NCBI RefSeq assembly: GCF_048320135.1
Contig: NZ_CP182947.1
Span: forward strand, 1,612,001-1,676,000
Direction: 5' to 3'
DNA length: 64,000 nt
DNA from: Ideonella_A sakaiensis_A
Lineage (GTDB): Bacteria; Pseudomonadota; Gammaproteobacteria; Burkholderiales; Burkholderiaceae_C
Part shown: positions 27,061 to 35,451 of the stretch, one piece after another
Layout: each line of letters opens with the position of its first letter
How positions within the stretch are numbered: the first letter of the stretch is position 1
The notes under the pieces: generated by a model
The model's database searches: none
What the model saw: only the letters and a program-made list of their open reading frames with translations
What the model was told of the DNA's origin: nothing
Made by a program: the position numbers and the translations under genes

Positions 27061-28941
27061 TCAGGCCATCAACATCGCATTGACGCGCTTGACGTAGGCG
27101 GCGGGGTCTTCCAACTGGCCGCCTTCGGCGAGCAGCGCCTGGTCGAACAGGATGTTCGCCAGATCGTCGAAATGCGCGCTGCCGTCGAGGCGCTTGACGA
27201 GCGCATGCTCGGCATTGACTTCGAGGATCGGCTGCGAAGCCGGTGCGCTCTGGCCGGCCTGCTTCAGCATCCGCGCCAGGTGGCCGCTGATATCGCCTTC
27301 CTCGACGACCAGGCAGGCCGGTGAATCGACCAGCCGGGTGGTCACGCGCACATCCTTGGCACGGTCCTTCAGCGTCTCCTTCAGGCGCTCGAGCACCGGC
27401 TTGAAGGCCTCGGCGGCCTGCTCGGCCTGCTTCTTCTCTTCCTCGTCCTGCAATTTGCCGAGGTCGACCGCACCCTTCGCGACGCTCTGCAGCGGCTTGC
27501 CGTCGAATTCATGGACATGGCTCAGCATCCACTCGTCGACGCGGTCGGTCAGCAGCAGCACCTCGATGCCTTTCTTGCGGAAGATCTCGAGCTGCGGGCC
27601 GTTCTTTGCCGCGGCCAGGCTGTCGGCGGTGACGACGTAGATCGCGTCCTGACCTTCCTTCATCCGCTTGACATAGTCGGCGAGCGAGACACCCTCGTCG
27701 GCGTGGGTCGACGCGAAGCGGAACAGCTTGACCAGGCGCTCCTGGTTCGCGAAGTCCTCGCCGACGCCTTCCTTCAGCACGACGCCGAAATCCTTCCAGA
27801 AGGCCGCATATTTCGCGCGTTCGGCTTCGTCCTCGCTGTCGGCCAGGCTCTCCAGCATGCCGAGCACGCGTTTGGTCGAGCCTTCGCGGATCGCCTTCAC
27901 GTCGCGGCTTTCCTGCAGCAGTTCGCGGCTGACGTTCAGCGGCAGGTCGGAGCTGTCGATCACGCCCTTCACGAAACGCAGGTAGACCGGCATCAGCGCC
28001 TCGGCATCGTCCATGATGAAGACGCGCTTGACGTAGAGCTTGACGCCGCCGCGCTTGTCGCGGTTCCACAGGTCGAACGGAGCCTTCGACGGGATATACA
28101 GCAGCTGCGTATATTCGCTGCGGCCCTCGACCCGGTTGTGCGTATAGGCCAGCGGCGCCTCGGTGTCGTAGCTCAGCTGCTTGTAGAACTCCTCGTACTG
28201 CTCCTGCGTGATCTCGTTCTTGTTGCGCGTCCACAGCGCGGCGGCCTTGTTGATCGGCAGCCATTCGTCGCGCTTGACCTGCTTCTTCGCCTCGGCATCC
28301 CACTCCTCCTTGCGCATCAGGATCGGCAGCGAGATGTGGTCGGAATATTTGCCGATGATCGACTTCAGCTTCCAGTGGCTGAGGTATTCCTCCTCGCCGT
28401 CGCGCAGGTGCAGCGTCACGCTGGTGCCGCGCGCATCGCGGGTGATCGGCTCGATCTCGAAGTCGCCGGTGCCCTCCGAGCTCCAGCGCATGCCCTGGTC
28501 GTGCGGCAGGCCGGCGCGGCGCGATTCGACGGTAATCTTGTCGGCAACGATGAAGCCGCTGTAGAAACCGACGCCGAACTGGCCGATCAGCTGCGCATCC
28601 TTCTTCTGATCGCCTTCGAGCGCGGCCATGAATTCGCGCGTGCCGCTTTTCGCGATCGTGCCGAGGTTGGCAACCGCCTCCTCTGCCGACAGGCCGATGC
28701 CGTTGTCGGTGATCGTGATCGTCTTCGCGTCGGCGTCGAATGCGACCCGTACGTCCAGATTCGGCTGGTCCTCGAACAGCGACGGATTGTTCAGCGCCTC
28801 GAAACGCAACTTGTCACAGGCGTCGGAGGCATTCGAGATCAGCTCGCGCAGGAAGATTTCCTTGTTCGAATACAGCGAGTGGGTGACGAGGTGCAGGATC
28901 TGCTTGACTTCGGCCTGAAATGACAGCGTTTGCTTTTCCAT
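27061..28941 (-). CDS. htpG: Hsp90-family molecular chaperone HtpG
   Basis: A 626-residue Hsp90 homologue, same size as E. coli HtpG (624). The ATP site is visible in the N-terminal domain: LRELISNASDACDKLR, ITDNGIGLSAEE, and GQFGVGFYSGF. The middle domain has the catalytic-loop arginine region NVSRELLQES. The ATG at 28941 is the family start. It is preceded on the plus side by a terminator hairpin belonging to the next minus-strand gene. Confidence 0.97.
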   Translation of the reverse strand: MEKQTLSFQAEVKQILHLVTHSLYSNKEIFLRELISNASDACDKLRFEALNNPSLFEDQPNLDVRVAFDADAKTITITDNGIGLSAEEAVANLGTIAKSGTREFMAALEGDQKKDAQLIGQFGVGFYSGFIVADKITVESRRAGLPHDQGMRWSSEGTGDFEIEPITRDARGTSVTLHLRDGEEEYLSHWKLKSIIGKYSDHISLPILMRKEEWDAEAKKQVKRDEWLPINKAAALWTRNKNEITQEQYEEFYKQLSYDTEAPLAYTHNRVEGRSEYTQLLYIPSKAPFDLWNRDKRGGVKLYVKRVFIMDDAEALMPVYLRFVKGVIDSSDLPLNVSRELLQESRDVKAIREGSTKRVLGMLESLADSEDEAERAKYAAFWKDFGVVLKEGVGEDFANQERLVKLFRFASTHADEGVSLADYVKRMKEGQDAIYVVTADSLAAAKNGPQLEIFRKKGIEVLLLTDRVDEWMLSHVHEFDGKPLQSVAKGAVDLGKLQDEEEKKQAEQAAEAFKPVLERLKETLKDRAKDVRVTTRLVDSPACLVVEEGDISGHLARMLKQAGQSAPASQPILEVNAEHALVKRLDGSAHFDDLANILFDQALLAEGGQLEDPAAYVKRVNAMLMA

Positions 28942-29054
28942 GATCGTTTGGTTTTCCAGAAAGGGCACGGTCCCGATGCCGGGCAGGATTTCTTCGCAGG
29001 CGAGGATGTGGGGCCGCGCCGCGCCATTTCAAGGGCGCGAGCCTCCGATCATGA

Positions 29055-29085
29055 AAAAAGCCCGGTGGCGTTTGCGCCACCGGGC
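29055..29085 (-). terminator. Rho-independent terminator of the Gly/Ala-rich secreted protein gene
   Basis: A 10-bp perfect stem, CCCGGTGGCG/CGCCACCGGG, with a four-base loop, followed on the minus strand by TTTTTTC. It lies 19 bp beyond the stop of the gene at 29104 and separates it from htpG. Confidence 0.9.
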
Positions 29086-29103
29086 CTTTCAGCTTGCGCT
29101 GAA

Positions 29104-29781
29104 TCAGCGGCGGACCGAACCTTCGGCCGAACCGCCGACGCCAACCGACGCCCGGCCGTTGCCAGCCTCGGCCGAGCCGCCGGCGCCGGCCGCGGCGCCC
29201 GAGCGTCCGGCCTGGCCTTGCGCGCCGGCCTGCGAATCCGCCTGCACCTCGGTGGCAGCTGCGCGCTGGGCCGTCGAATCAGCCGTTGCGCCGAGCGTAC
29301 CTGCTGCCGAACCGGCCGCATTGCGCGCTGCGTCGCCGGTCGCTGCACCCTGCGCCTGGGCTGCAGCCGCTTTCTCGGCGCCGAGGCCGAGCGCCGAGCC
29401 AGCCGTTGCGGCAGCGCTGCCTTGCGCAGCGCCGGTGATCTGTGCACGGCGGGCCGCGGCCGAGTCGGTGGCGTCGATCAGGCGACGCGTCGGCAGCGAA
29501 CCGGCAGCCGAACCCTCGGCACGACCGGTGGCTGCAGCGCCACCATCGACTTCGACATGGCGACGGATTGCGCTGCCGGTCATTGCGCCACCCGCACCGC
29601 CGGTGATCTGGCCAGCGCCCACCGCGCCACCCATCGAGCCGAGGGAACCGCCCACCGCACCACCAACCGCGCCAACGGCGCCGCCGCCGAGCAGTCCGGC
29701 ATGGGCGGGCAAGGTGATCACCGCGGCGCAAGCAAGCGCTGCACCGATGCCGGCACGGGAGAATGTTTGACGAATCGACAT
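29104..29781 (-). CDS. Secreted Gly/Ala-rich low-complexity protein
   Basis: A 225-residue protein. The signal peptide is MSIRQTFSRAGIGAALACAA followed by VITLPAHA (cleavage near residue 28). The remainder is mostly Gly, Ala and Ser with scattered Arg and Gln. Residues 29-65 are glycine-repeat-like (GGAVGAVGGAVGG). No Cys and no membrane anchor. I do not recognise a family; it could be a structural surface or matrix protein. A good AAGGAAG precedes the ATG. Its promoter carries the same motif as the sigma-factor promoter in this cluster, and a strong terminator follows, so it is a single-gene transcript. Confidence 0.75.
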   Translation of the reverse strand: MSIRQTFSRAGIGAALACAAVITLPAHAGLLGGGAVGAVGGAVGGSLGSMGGAVGAGQITGGAGGAMTGSAIRRHVEVDGGAAATGRAEGSAAGSLPTRRLIDATDSAAARRAQITGAAQGSAAATAGSALGLGAEKAAAAQAQGAATGDAARNAAGSAAGTLGATADSTAQRAAATEVQADSQAGAQGQAGRSGAAAGAGGSAEAGNGRASVGVGGSAEGSVRR

Positions 29782-29836
29782 TTTTCGCTTCCTTTGTCTT
29801 GTTGGCAGACCCGGTCCATCCGGGCCTTTCAATCTG

Positions 29837-29865
29837 GACAACGAGCGCCGCGGCCGGATTCTTCC
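29837..29865 (-). promoter_or_regulatory. Predicted ECF-sigma promoter of the Gly/Ala-rich protein gene
   Basis: GGAAGA at 29860-29865 and CGTTGTC at 29837-29843, 16 bases apart on the minus strand. Both elements and the spacing are identical to the motif before the ECF sigma gene (31318-31346). Transcription would start about 50 bases before the ATG. The spacer sequences are largely different, which argues for a functional motif rather than a duplication. Confidence 0.65.
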
Positions 29866-29914
29866 TCGCCTTTACAACTGGTTGCCATCGCCGCGGCAGC
29901 GGCGCGCCGGCAGC

Positions 29915-31291
29915 TCAGTGCGTCTTGCCGAGCAGCAACTGCAGACGGCGCGGGTCGACCCGCATCGGCTCGGCGACCAGCCCGACGCCGAAAACCGGGT
30001 CGCGGCCTGGCGCACCGAGATCGATCGCCTCTCGCTGCAGCGCGGCAACGGCGGCTCGGGCTGCAGCCGGGTCCGGATCGCGCAGGCGCGCAGCCAGCAG
30101 TCCGGCGACCAGCGGCGCGGCAAACGAGGTGCCGCGCGCAGCGACATAGTCGCTGGTCGACAACTGCGCAACCGCCAGTTCGGCACCCGGCGCGGCGAGC
30201 ATCACATGAGCACCTTGTGCCGCCTCGGGCAGCACTGCGCGGCGCCGGTCGACGCCGGTGACGCCGACGACACCGGGAAAGGCCGCCGGATACAGCAGCG
30301 GCGCTGCCGGCCCGTCGTTGCCGACCGCGGCAACGACGATGTGGCCGCGCTCGATGACCGCAGCAACCGCCCGTGCGAGCAGCTTGTTCGGCGGCCCGAC
30401 CAGGCTGACATTGACGACCGCAACCCGTTCACGCGCCATCCAGCCGAGTGCGGTGGCCACTGCCTCTGCAGTGCCGCCGTCGGGGCGGCCGCAATAGATG
30501 TCGGCGGCATACAGCATCGCGCCCGGCGCCGCGCCGGCAAAAGCGCCATCGCGGCCGGCCAGCAACGATGCGACGGCCGTGCCATGCGCGCTTGGCACCG
30601 CCTTGCCGTCGCAGCCAGACACGCGCTGCGTGGCGCCGCGCAAGGCCGGGTGGGCCGCATCGATGCCGCCGTCGATCAGGCCAATCCTGGTTGTCGTAGC
30701 AAGTACCCGCGCGGCCGTCACAGACGCTGGCGGGCGCTCGTCGACGCTGCCGCTGCGCAGATACAGGTGGTTGAAATCGGCCTCGATCGACGGATCGATC
30801 GCCCGCAGCCGGGCCATCGCATCGACCGTCGCCAGCCCCGGCGGCGGTTGCAGCACGACATGACGCAGACCCAGCTCCGGCATCGACTGCTCGCGCAGCA
30901 CGACAAAACCGCCGGCCTGCGCAGCCGCCAGCTGCGCCTCGGTCGGCGCCAGCAGCAGCAGTTCGGCGCGAACGACCGGCTCGCCGGCCGGATCGCGCTC
31001 GACAACCTCACGATGGCGGCTCAGCAGATCGTCGATCGTGCGCCGGCGCAGCTCGCGCAGCGGCAGCGCAGAAGCCACCGAATCGACCGGCCTGGACTCC
31101 TGCAGCGAGCGGATCTGACCACCGACCGGGCCGGTGATGCCGCCGAGACCCGGCAGGGCGACGCCACCACCGCCGGGCAGGCCGAGCTGTGCGGCAGCCG
31201 GCGCCGCGGCGCACGCGAGCAGCCATCCGGCCAGCCACACCGCACCGCGCAGCCGGCGGACTTGCCGCGGCGGAAATGAAACGAAGTCCAT
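29915..31291 (-). CDS. Subtilisin-like (S8) serine protease, secreted
   Basis: A 458-residue protease with a signal peptide (about residues 1-34, ending AAAPAAAQ). An N-terminal domain of about 180 residues precedes the catalytic domain. The triad is complete: Asp in IGLIDGGIDAAHPAL, His in SAHGTAVASLLAG, Ser in GTSFAAPLVAGLLAA. It is divergent from the ECF sigma/anti-sigma pair, an arrangement that suggests it belongs to that regulon; it might process the secreted Gly/Ala-rich protein or the anti-sigma factor. ATG 31291 or the ATG just before it (31294) is the start; neither has a ribosome site. Confidence 0.88.
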   Translation of the reverse strand: MDFVSFPPRQVRRLRGAVWLAGWLLACAAAPAAAQLGLPGGGGVALPGLGGITGPVGGQIRSLQESRPVDSVASALPLRELRRRTIDDLLSRHREVVERDPAGEPVVRAELLLLAPTEAQLAAAQAGGFVVLREQSMPELGLRHVVLQPPPGLATVDAMARLRAIDPSIEADFNHLYLRSGSVDERPPASVTAARVLATTTRIGLIDGGIDAAHPALRGATQRVSGCDGKAVPSAHGTAVASLLAGRDGAFAGAAPGAMLYAADIYCGRPDGGTAEAVATALGWMARERVAVVNVSLVGPPNKLLARAVAAVIERGHIVVAAVGNDGPAAPLLYPAAFPGVVGVTGVDRRRAVLPEAAQGAHVMLAAPGAELAVAQLSTSDYVAARGTSFAAPLVAGLLAARLRDPDPAAARAAVAALQREAIDLGAPGRDPVFGVGLVAEPMRVDPRRLQLLLGKTH

Positions 31292-31300
31292 CATGTGAAG

Positions 31301-31329
31301 CATAACGAACGGGACGTGGAAGAAAATCC
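31301..31329 (-). promoter_or_regulatory. Possible ECF-type promoter of the S8 protease gene
   Basis: On the minus strand GGATTT (31324-31329) and CGTTATG (31301-31307) are 16 bases apart, resembling the GGAAGA-N16-CGTTGTC motif of the neighbouring genes with several mismatches. It overlaps the sigma-gene promoter face to face, so the two could not be occupied together. Transcription would start at or next to the protease ATG. Confidence 0.4.
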
Positions 31330-31346
31330 CGCCGCCATCCGTTGTC
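31318..31346 (+). promoter_or_regulatory. Predicted ECF-sigma autoregulated promoter
   Basis: GGAAGA at 31318-31323 and CGTTGTC at 31340-31346, exactly 16 bases apart, directly upstream of the sigma-factor ATG (31357). GGAA-type -35 and CGTT-type -10 elements are typical of ECF sigma factors, which usually transcribe their own gene. The implied start is only a few bases before the ATG, giving a nearly leaderless mRNA. Confidence 0.65.
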
Positions 31347-31356
31347 ACAACATGTC

Positions 31357-31860
31357 ATGAGCATTACGACCGAGAACCTGCGCCGGGAGATCGTCGCGTT
31401 GCTGCCTCGCCTGCGCCGTTTTGGTCGCAGCGTGACGCGCCATCGCGAGGATGCCGACGACCTGGTGCAGCTGGCGGTCGAACGTGCCTTGATGCGCTCG
31501 GAGCAATGGCAGGCCGGCACGCGGCTGGACAGCTGGTTGTTCCGGATCATGCAGAACGCCTGGATCGATGAACTCCGCTCCCGTCACCGCCACGACCAGA
31601 CATTCCTGCCGGAAGAGGCAGCCGAACATGTCGGCAGCTCGCCGACACTGGCGCAGGACGATGCGATGGCGATCGAGCAGGCAATGAAGCAATTGAGTGA
31701 GGAGCAACGCGTCGTGGTCAGTCTGGTGCTGGTCGAAGGCCTGTCCTACAAGGAGGCGGCACAGGTGCTCGGCATTCCGATCGGCACATTGACCAGCCGG
31801 TTGGCACGCGCCCGCGATGCCCTGCAGAGCTTGCTGGGCGGCCCCGAGGAAAAGAGATGA
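31357..31860 (+). CDS. ECF RNA polymerase sigma factor
   Basis: A 167-residue sigma-70 family factor with only regions 2 and 4. Region 2 is visible in DADDLVQLAVERALM and the helix with WLFRIMQNAWIDELRSRHR; region 4 in LSEEQRVVVSLVLVEGLSYKEAAQVLGIPIGTLTSRLARARDAL. It overlaps the anti-sigma gene by four bases (ATGA). Targets inferred from motif matches are its own promoter and the secreted-protein promoters in this cluster. The signal is unknown. Confidence 0.92.
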   Translation: MSITTENLRREIVALLPRLRRFGRSVTRHREDADDLVQLAVERALMRSEQWQAGTRLDSWLFRIMQNAWIDELRSRHRHDQTFLPEEAAEHVGSSPTLAQDDAMAIEQAMKQLSEEQRVVVSLVLVEGLSYKEAAQVLGIPIGTLTSRLARARDALQSLLGGPEEKR

Positions 31861-32615
31861 AACCGATCGATGACGAGCAGTTGATGGCCTACGCCGACGG
31901 CGAACTCGACGCCGCGAGTTCGCGCGAAGTGGCGGCCGCGATTGCGGCCGATCCCGAGCTGGCCCGGCGCGTCGCCGAGCACCGCGCGCTGCGCGACCGC
32001 CTGCAGGCCGCCTACCGGCCGATGCTCGACGAGCCGGTCCCGCCTCGGCTCGTCGAAGCCGCCGAAGAGGCGCCGGCAACCGCGCCGGTGATCGATCTGG
32101 CAACGCGCCGCGCTGCTCGTCCGGCGCCGCCGCCGAGCGAGCTGCCGCCGCAGCGCTCGCGCAGCTGGGCCGCCTGGGGCGGCCTGGCCGCCAGCGTGCT
32201 GGTCGGTGTGCTGATCGGCAAGCTGGCTGGCGACGGCAGCGCCGTCGACGAGCCGTTTGCCAACACCCCGCGCGGGCTGGTCGCCCGCGGTGCGGTTGCC
32301 GATGCCTTGTCGACGCGGCCGGCCGGTCCGGCGACCGATGGCCAGATTGCCCTGCAGATCAGCTTTGTCGACGCCAACGGCCGTTATTGCCGCACCTTCA
32401 CGACGCCGGCGCTGGCCGGCCTCGCCTGCCGCGACGGCGACGACTGGGCGGTGCAGTCGCTGCTGCAAAGCAGCGACCAGCCGCAGTCCGAAATGCGTCA
32501 GGCTGCCAGCGCGCTGCCACAGGAACTGCTGGAAATCGTCGACCGGCGGATGCGCGGTGCTGCGCTCGACGCCGCCGCCGAGCAGGCCGCATTGCAACGC
32601 GGCTGGCAGCGCTGA
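31857..32615 (+). CDS. Membrane-bound anti-sigma factor
   Basis: A 252-residue protein. The N-terminal 50 residues (DDEQLMAYADGELDAASSREV) match the anti-sigma helical domain. The Cys/His zinc motif of the ZAS class is absent. A membrane helix lies near residues 103-121 and a periplasmic domain with two Cys follows (about 125-252). It should hold the upstream ECF factor inactive until a periplasmic or envelope signal arrives. Translation is coupled to the sigma gene. Confidence 0.85.
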   Translation: MKPIDDEQLMAYADGELDAASSREVAAAIAADPELARRVAEHRALRDRLQAAYRPMLDEPVPPRLVEAAEEAPATAPVIDLATRRAARPAPPPSELPPQRSRSWAAWGGLAASVLVGVLIGKLAGDGSAVDEPFANTPRGLVARGAVADALSTRPAGPATDGQIALQISFVDANGRYCRTFTTPALAGLACRDGDDWAVQSLLQSSDQPQSEMRQAASALPQELLEIVDRRMRGAALDAAAEQAALQRGWQR

Positions 32616-32628
32616 CGCCCGAAGCCGG

Positions 32629-34191
32629 TCAGCCTTTGCCGGCCGGTGTCTCGCGGTAACTCAGCCGCAGTTCGCGCTTCAACACCTTGCCGATTGCGCT
32701 GCGCGGCAGTTCGTCGATCAGCCGCAGGTCGGCGAGCCGCTGCGTCTTGCCGACCTGCTGGTTGAACCAATCCTTCAGCGAGTCGGCCGTATCGGTCGCG
32801 TCGGCGGCAAGCACCACATAGGCCACCGGCGTTTCGCCCCACTGCTCGGACGGCACGCCGACAACCGCGGCATCGGCAACCGACGGGTGCTGGCGCAGCT
32901 GCGCCTCGAGGTCACTCGGATAGATGTTGAAGCCGCCGCTGATGATCATGTCCTTGCGGCGATCGAACAGCGTCAGGAAACCGTCGGCGTCGAAGCGGCC
33001 GACATCGCCGGTGCGGATGAAGCGCTTGCCATCCGGCGCGAACCATTCGGCGTCGCGCGTCTTCTCCGGCTGGCGGTGGTAGCCGGTCATCATTCCGCTC
33101 GAATGGCCGACCACCTCGCCGGCTTCCCCTGGACCGACCTCGCGGCCGGCCTCGTCGATCAGCCGGATATCGTGGCCTTCGGCCGGCCGGCCGACGGTGT
33201 GCAGCTTGTCCGGATGGCGGTGCGCCTCGAGGATGCAGGTGCCGCCGCCTTCGGTCATGCCGTAGAACTCGGTCAGGCCGCCCGGCCAGCGGCGCAGCAC
33301 GTCGGCCTTCAGCGCCGCGCCAAATGGCGCACTGGTGCTGAATTTCATCCGGAAGCTCGACAGGTCGTGGCGGTCGAAATCGGGCCGCGCCATCAGCCGC
33401 TGGTATTGAACCGGCACCAGCATCGTGTGGGTCACGCGCAGCTTTTCCGCCAGTTTCAGATAGTCCGCCGCGTCGAACTTGGGCATCAGCACGACGGTGC
33501 CGCCATAGGCCAGCGCGGGGAAAAAGACCACCAGCGTCGTGTTCGAATACAGCGGCGTCGCCAGCAGCGCGATCGTATCGGGGCCGTAGCCGTAGGCGAC
33601 TCCGCGCCGCACATGCGACCAGCGCATGCCATGCGGCTGCACGATGCCTTTCGGCTCGCCGGTGGTTCCTGACGAATAGATGATGTTGAACGGGCTGTCG
33701 GAGCCCACCTCGACCGGTGCCGGCTGCGCCGCAGCATCGGCGATCAGCCATTGCTGCAGCGTCGATTCCGCCGCGCCCGCGGCGACCGCATCGTCGAGCG
33801 CGATCCGCGGTCGGCCGGCATCGGCAGCAAAGTCGCCGGCAGTGCCGGCATCGACAAAGATCAGCCGCGCATCGGCATCGCTGACCATCCGCGCCAGGCT
33901 GGCTGCGGTCGATCCCGGCGCCAGCGGTGCAACGACGACGCCGGCGCGCAGCGCACCGAGAAATACCGTCGCATAGTCGATCGAAGCGGTGGCGCAAACG
34001 GCGATGCTGTCGCCAGCGCGCAGGCCGTCGCGCTGCAGCGACGCAGCGACGCGGTCGACCGCCTGATCGAGCGCGGCATAGCCGAGCCGATTGCCGCCGC
34101 AGATCAATGCAGCCTGGCCGGGCCGCGCCGCGGCCGACTGCCGCAGCGTATCGCTGATCAGCCCGAACTCGGGCAATTGCGTGGTTTCCAT
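32629..34191 (-). CDS. Acyl-CoA synthetase (AMP-forming), class I
   Basis: A 520-residue adenylate-forming CoA ligase. Motifs: phosphate loop NIIYSSGTTGEPKGIVQPHG, adenine block EFYGMTEGG, hinge FIRTGDVGRFDADGFL, and the C-terminal catalytic lysine in ELPRSAIGKVLKREL. The acid activated is unknown. GGAAAGG precedes the ATG at 34191. It ends 14 bp from the anti-sigma stop (convergent) and is the last gene of a minus-strand catabolic series that includes a second ligase, an acyl-CoA dehydrogenase and a serine hydrolase. Confidence 0.88.
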   Translation of the reverse strand: METTQLPEFGLISDTLRQSAAARPGQAALICGGNRLGYAALDQAVDRVAASLQRDGLRAGDSIAVCATASIDYATVFLGALRAGVVVAPLAPGSTAASLARMVSDADARLIFVDAGTAGDFAADAGRPRIALDDAVAAGAAESTLQQWLIADAAAQPAPVEVGSDSPFNIIYSSGTTGEPKGIVQPHGMRWSHVRRGVAYGYGPDTIALLATPLYSNTTLVVFFPALAYGGTVVLMPKFDAADYLKLAEKLRVTHTMLVPVQYQRLMARPDFDRHDLSSFRMKFSTSAPFGAALKADVLRRWPGGLTEFYGMTEGGGTCILEAHRHPDKLHTVGRPAEGHDIRLIDEAGREVGPGEAGEVVGHSSGMMTGYHRQPEKTRDAEWFAPDGKRFIRTGDVGRFDADGFLTLFDRRKDMIISGGFNIYPSDLEAQLRQHPSVADAAVVGVPSEQWGETPVAYVVLAADATDTADSLKDWFNQQVGKTQRLADLRLIDELPRSAIGKVLKRELRLSYRETPAGKG

Positions 34192-34221
34192 TGGCCTTTC
34201 CATCCGTTGAGCAGGGTGCGC

Positions 34222-35421
34222 TCAAAAAGCGCCGTAGACGAGATTCTTGAACATTGCCCAGCAGGCCTGGCGTTGCTCGGGCGCCTGCATCAGCCAGATC
34301 GCGATCAGTTCCTCGGCCGGGTCGATCCAGAAATAGGTTCCGGCCATCCCGCTCCAGTGGTGGTCGCCAATGCTGCCCGGCACGCCGGCCTCGCCGGCCG
34401 CGATGCGCACCGCAAAACCGAGCCCGAAGCCATATCCCGGCCCCGGCAGATAACCGTTGCTTGCACCGGGCACGCGGCTGGCGCGGATCAGGTCGGCGCC
34501 GAGATGGTCGCTGGTCATCAGCTCGACTGTCTTGCGCGACAGCAGCCGCTTGCCGGCCAACGTGCCGCCGCCGAGCACCATCCGTGCAAACCGCAGATAG
34601 TCGGCCGCGGTCGAAACCAGACCGCCGCCGCCGGATTCGAAGACCGGCGGCTTCGCGACATTGATCAGCCGGATCGGCTCGCCGCTTTGCGGATCGTTGG
34701 CAAACGGCTGCGCGACGCGGTGCAGCTTGTCCGGCGGCACCGAAAAGCCGGTATCGACCATGCGCAGCGGCTCGAAGATGCGCTGCTGCAGAAATTCGCC
34801 GAGTGTCTGCCCGCTGATCCGCTCGATCAGCGCGCCGATCAGATCGGTCGCGCGGCTGTATTCCCAGACCGTGCCGGGCGCATACGCCAGCGGCAGTTCG
34901 GCCAGCCGCGCGGCAAACTGCTGGTTCGACATCCGGCCCGACTCGACGCCGGCACTGACATAGGCCGACTTGACCCGCGAAGTGCCGAAGATGCCGTAGG
35001 TCAGCCCGGCGGTATGTCGCAGCAGGTCGTGGACCAGCGGCACCGTCGGCGTCGACGGCGTGGTCGGTGGCAGCGCGACGCGGCGCAGGCTTTCGCGGCC
35101 GCGCGAGTCGCGCCAGACGACGCCGAGTTTCAGGTCGGCAAATTCGGCCATGTGCTGCGCGAGCGGATCGCGCAGCCGCAGCCGCCCCTCCTCGACCAGC
35201 ATCATCAAGGCGACCGAGACGATCGGCTTGGTCATCGAATAGATGCGGAAGATCGCGTCGTCGCGCATCGCCTGATGGCGCGACGGATCCTGTTCGCCGA
35301 GTGCGGCCGCGTGCACGGTGCGGCCGCGGTGCTGGACCAGCAGCACCGCACCCGGGATCAGTCCGGCATCGATCTCGCGGCGCACCGCCGCATCGATCCG
35401 CTTCAGTCCGGCAGCGAGCAT
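34222..35421 (-). CDS. Beta-lactamase-fold serine hydrolase (EstB-like)
   Basis: A 399-residue hydrolase of the class C beta-lactamase/esterase group. The nucleophile motif SMTK (S-x-x-K) is near residue 62, the Tyr-containing YSRAT motif near residue 190, and an HHWSG-type block near the C-terminus takes the place of KTG. No signal peptide is seen, which favours an intracellular esterase or lactonase over an antibiotic beta-lactamase. It sits among acyl-CoA catabolic genes, consistent with ester or lactone opening. The start is ATG 35421, 30 bp after the aldolase stop. Confidence 0.82.
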   Translation of the reverse strand: MLAAGLKRIDAAVRREIDAGLIPGAVLLVQHRGRTVHAAALGEQDPSRHQAMRDDAIFRIYSMTKPIVSVALMMLVEEGRLRLRDPLAQHMAEFADLKLGVVWRDSRGRESLRRVALPPTTPSTPTVPLVHDLLRHTAGLTYGIFGTSRVKSAYVSAGVESGRMSNQQFAARLAELPLAYAPGTVWEYSRATDLIGALIERISGQTLGEFLQQRIFEPLRMVDTGFSVPPDKLHRVAQPFANDPQSGEPIRLINVAKPPVFESGGGGLVSTAADYLRFARMVLGGGTLAGKRLLSRKTVELMTSDHLGADLIRASRVPGASNGYLPGPGYGFGLGFAVRIAAGEAGVPGSIGDHHWSGMAGTYFWIDPAEELIAIWLMQAPEQRQACWAMFKNLVYGAF

Positions 35422-35451
35422 CGCGTGATCGACCTTGTGCGGCAGCCGCCG

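Noticed and set aside
34222..35421. The beta-lactamase-fold protein as an antibiotic-resistance enzyme
   Set aside because: No signal peptide, altered KTG region and a catabolic setting favour an EstB-like esterase.
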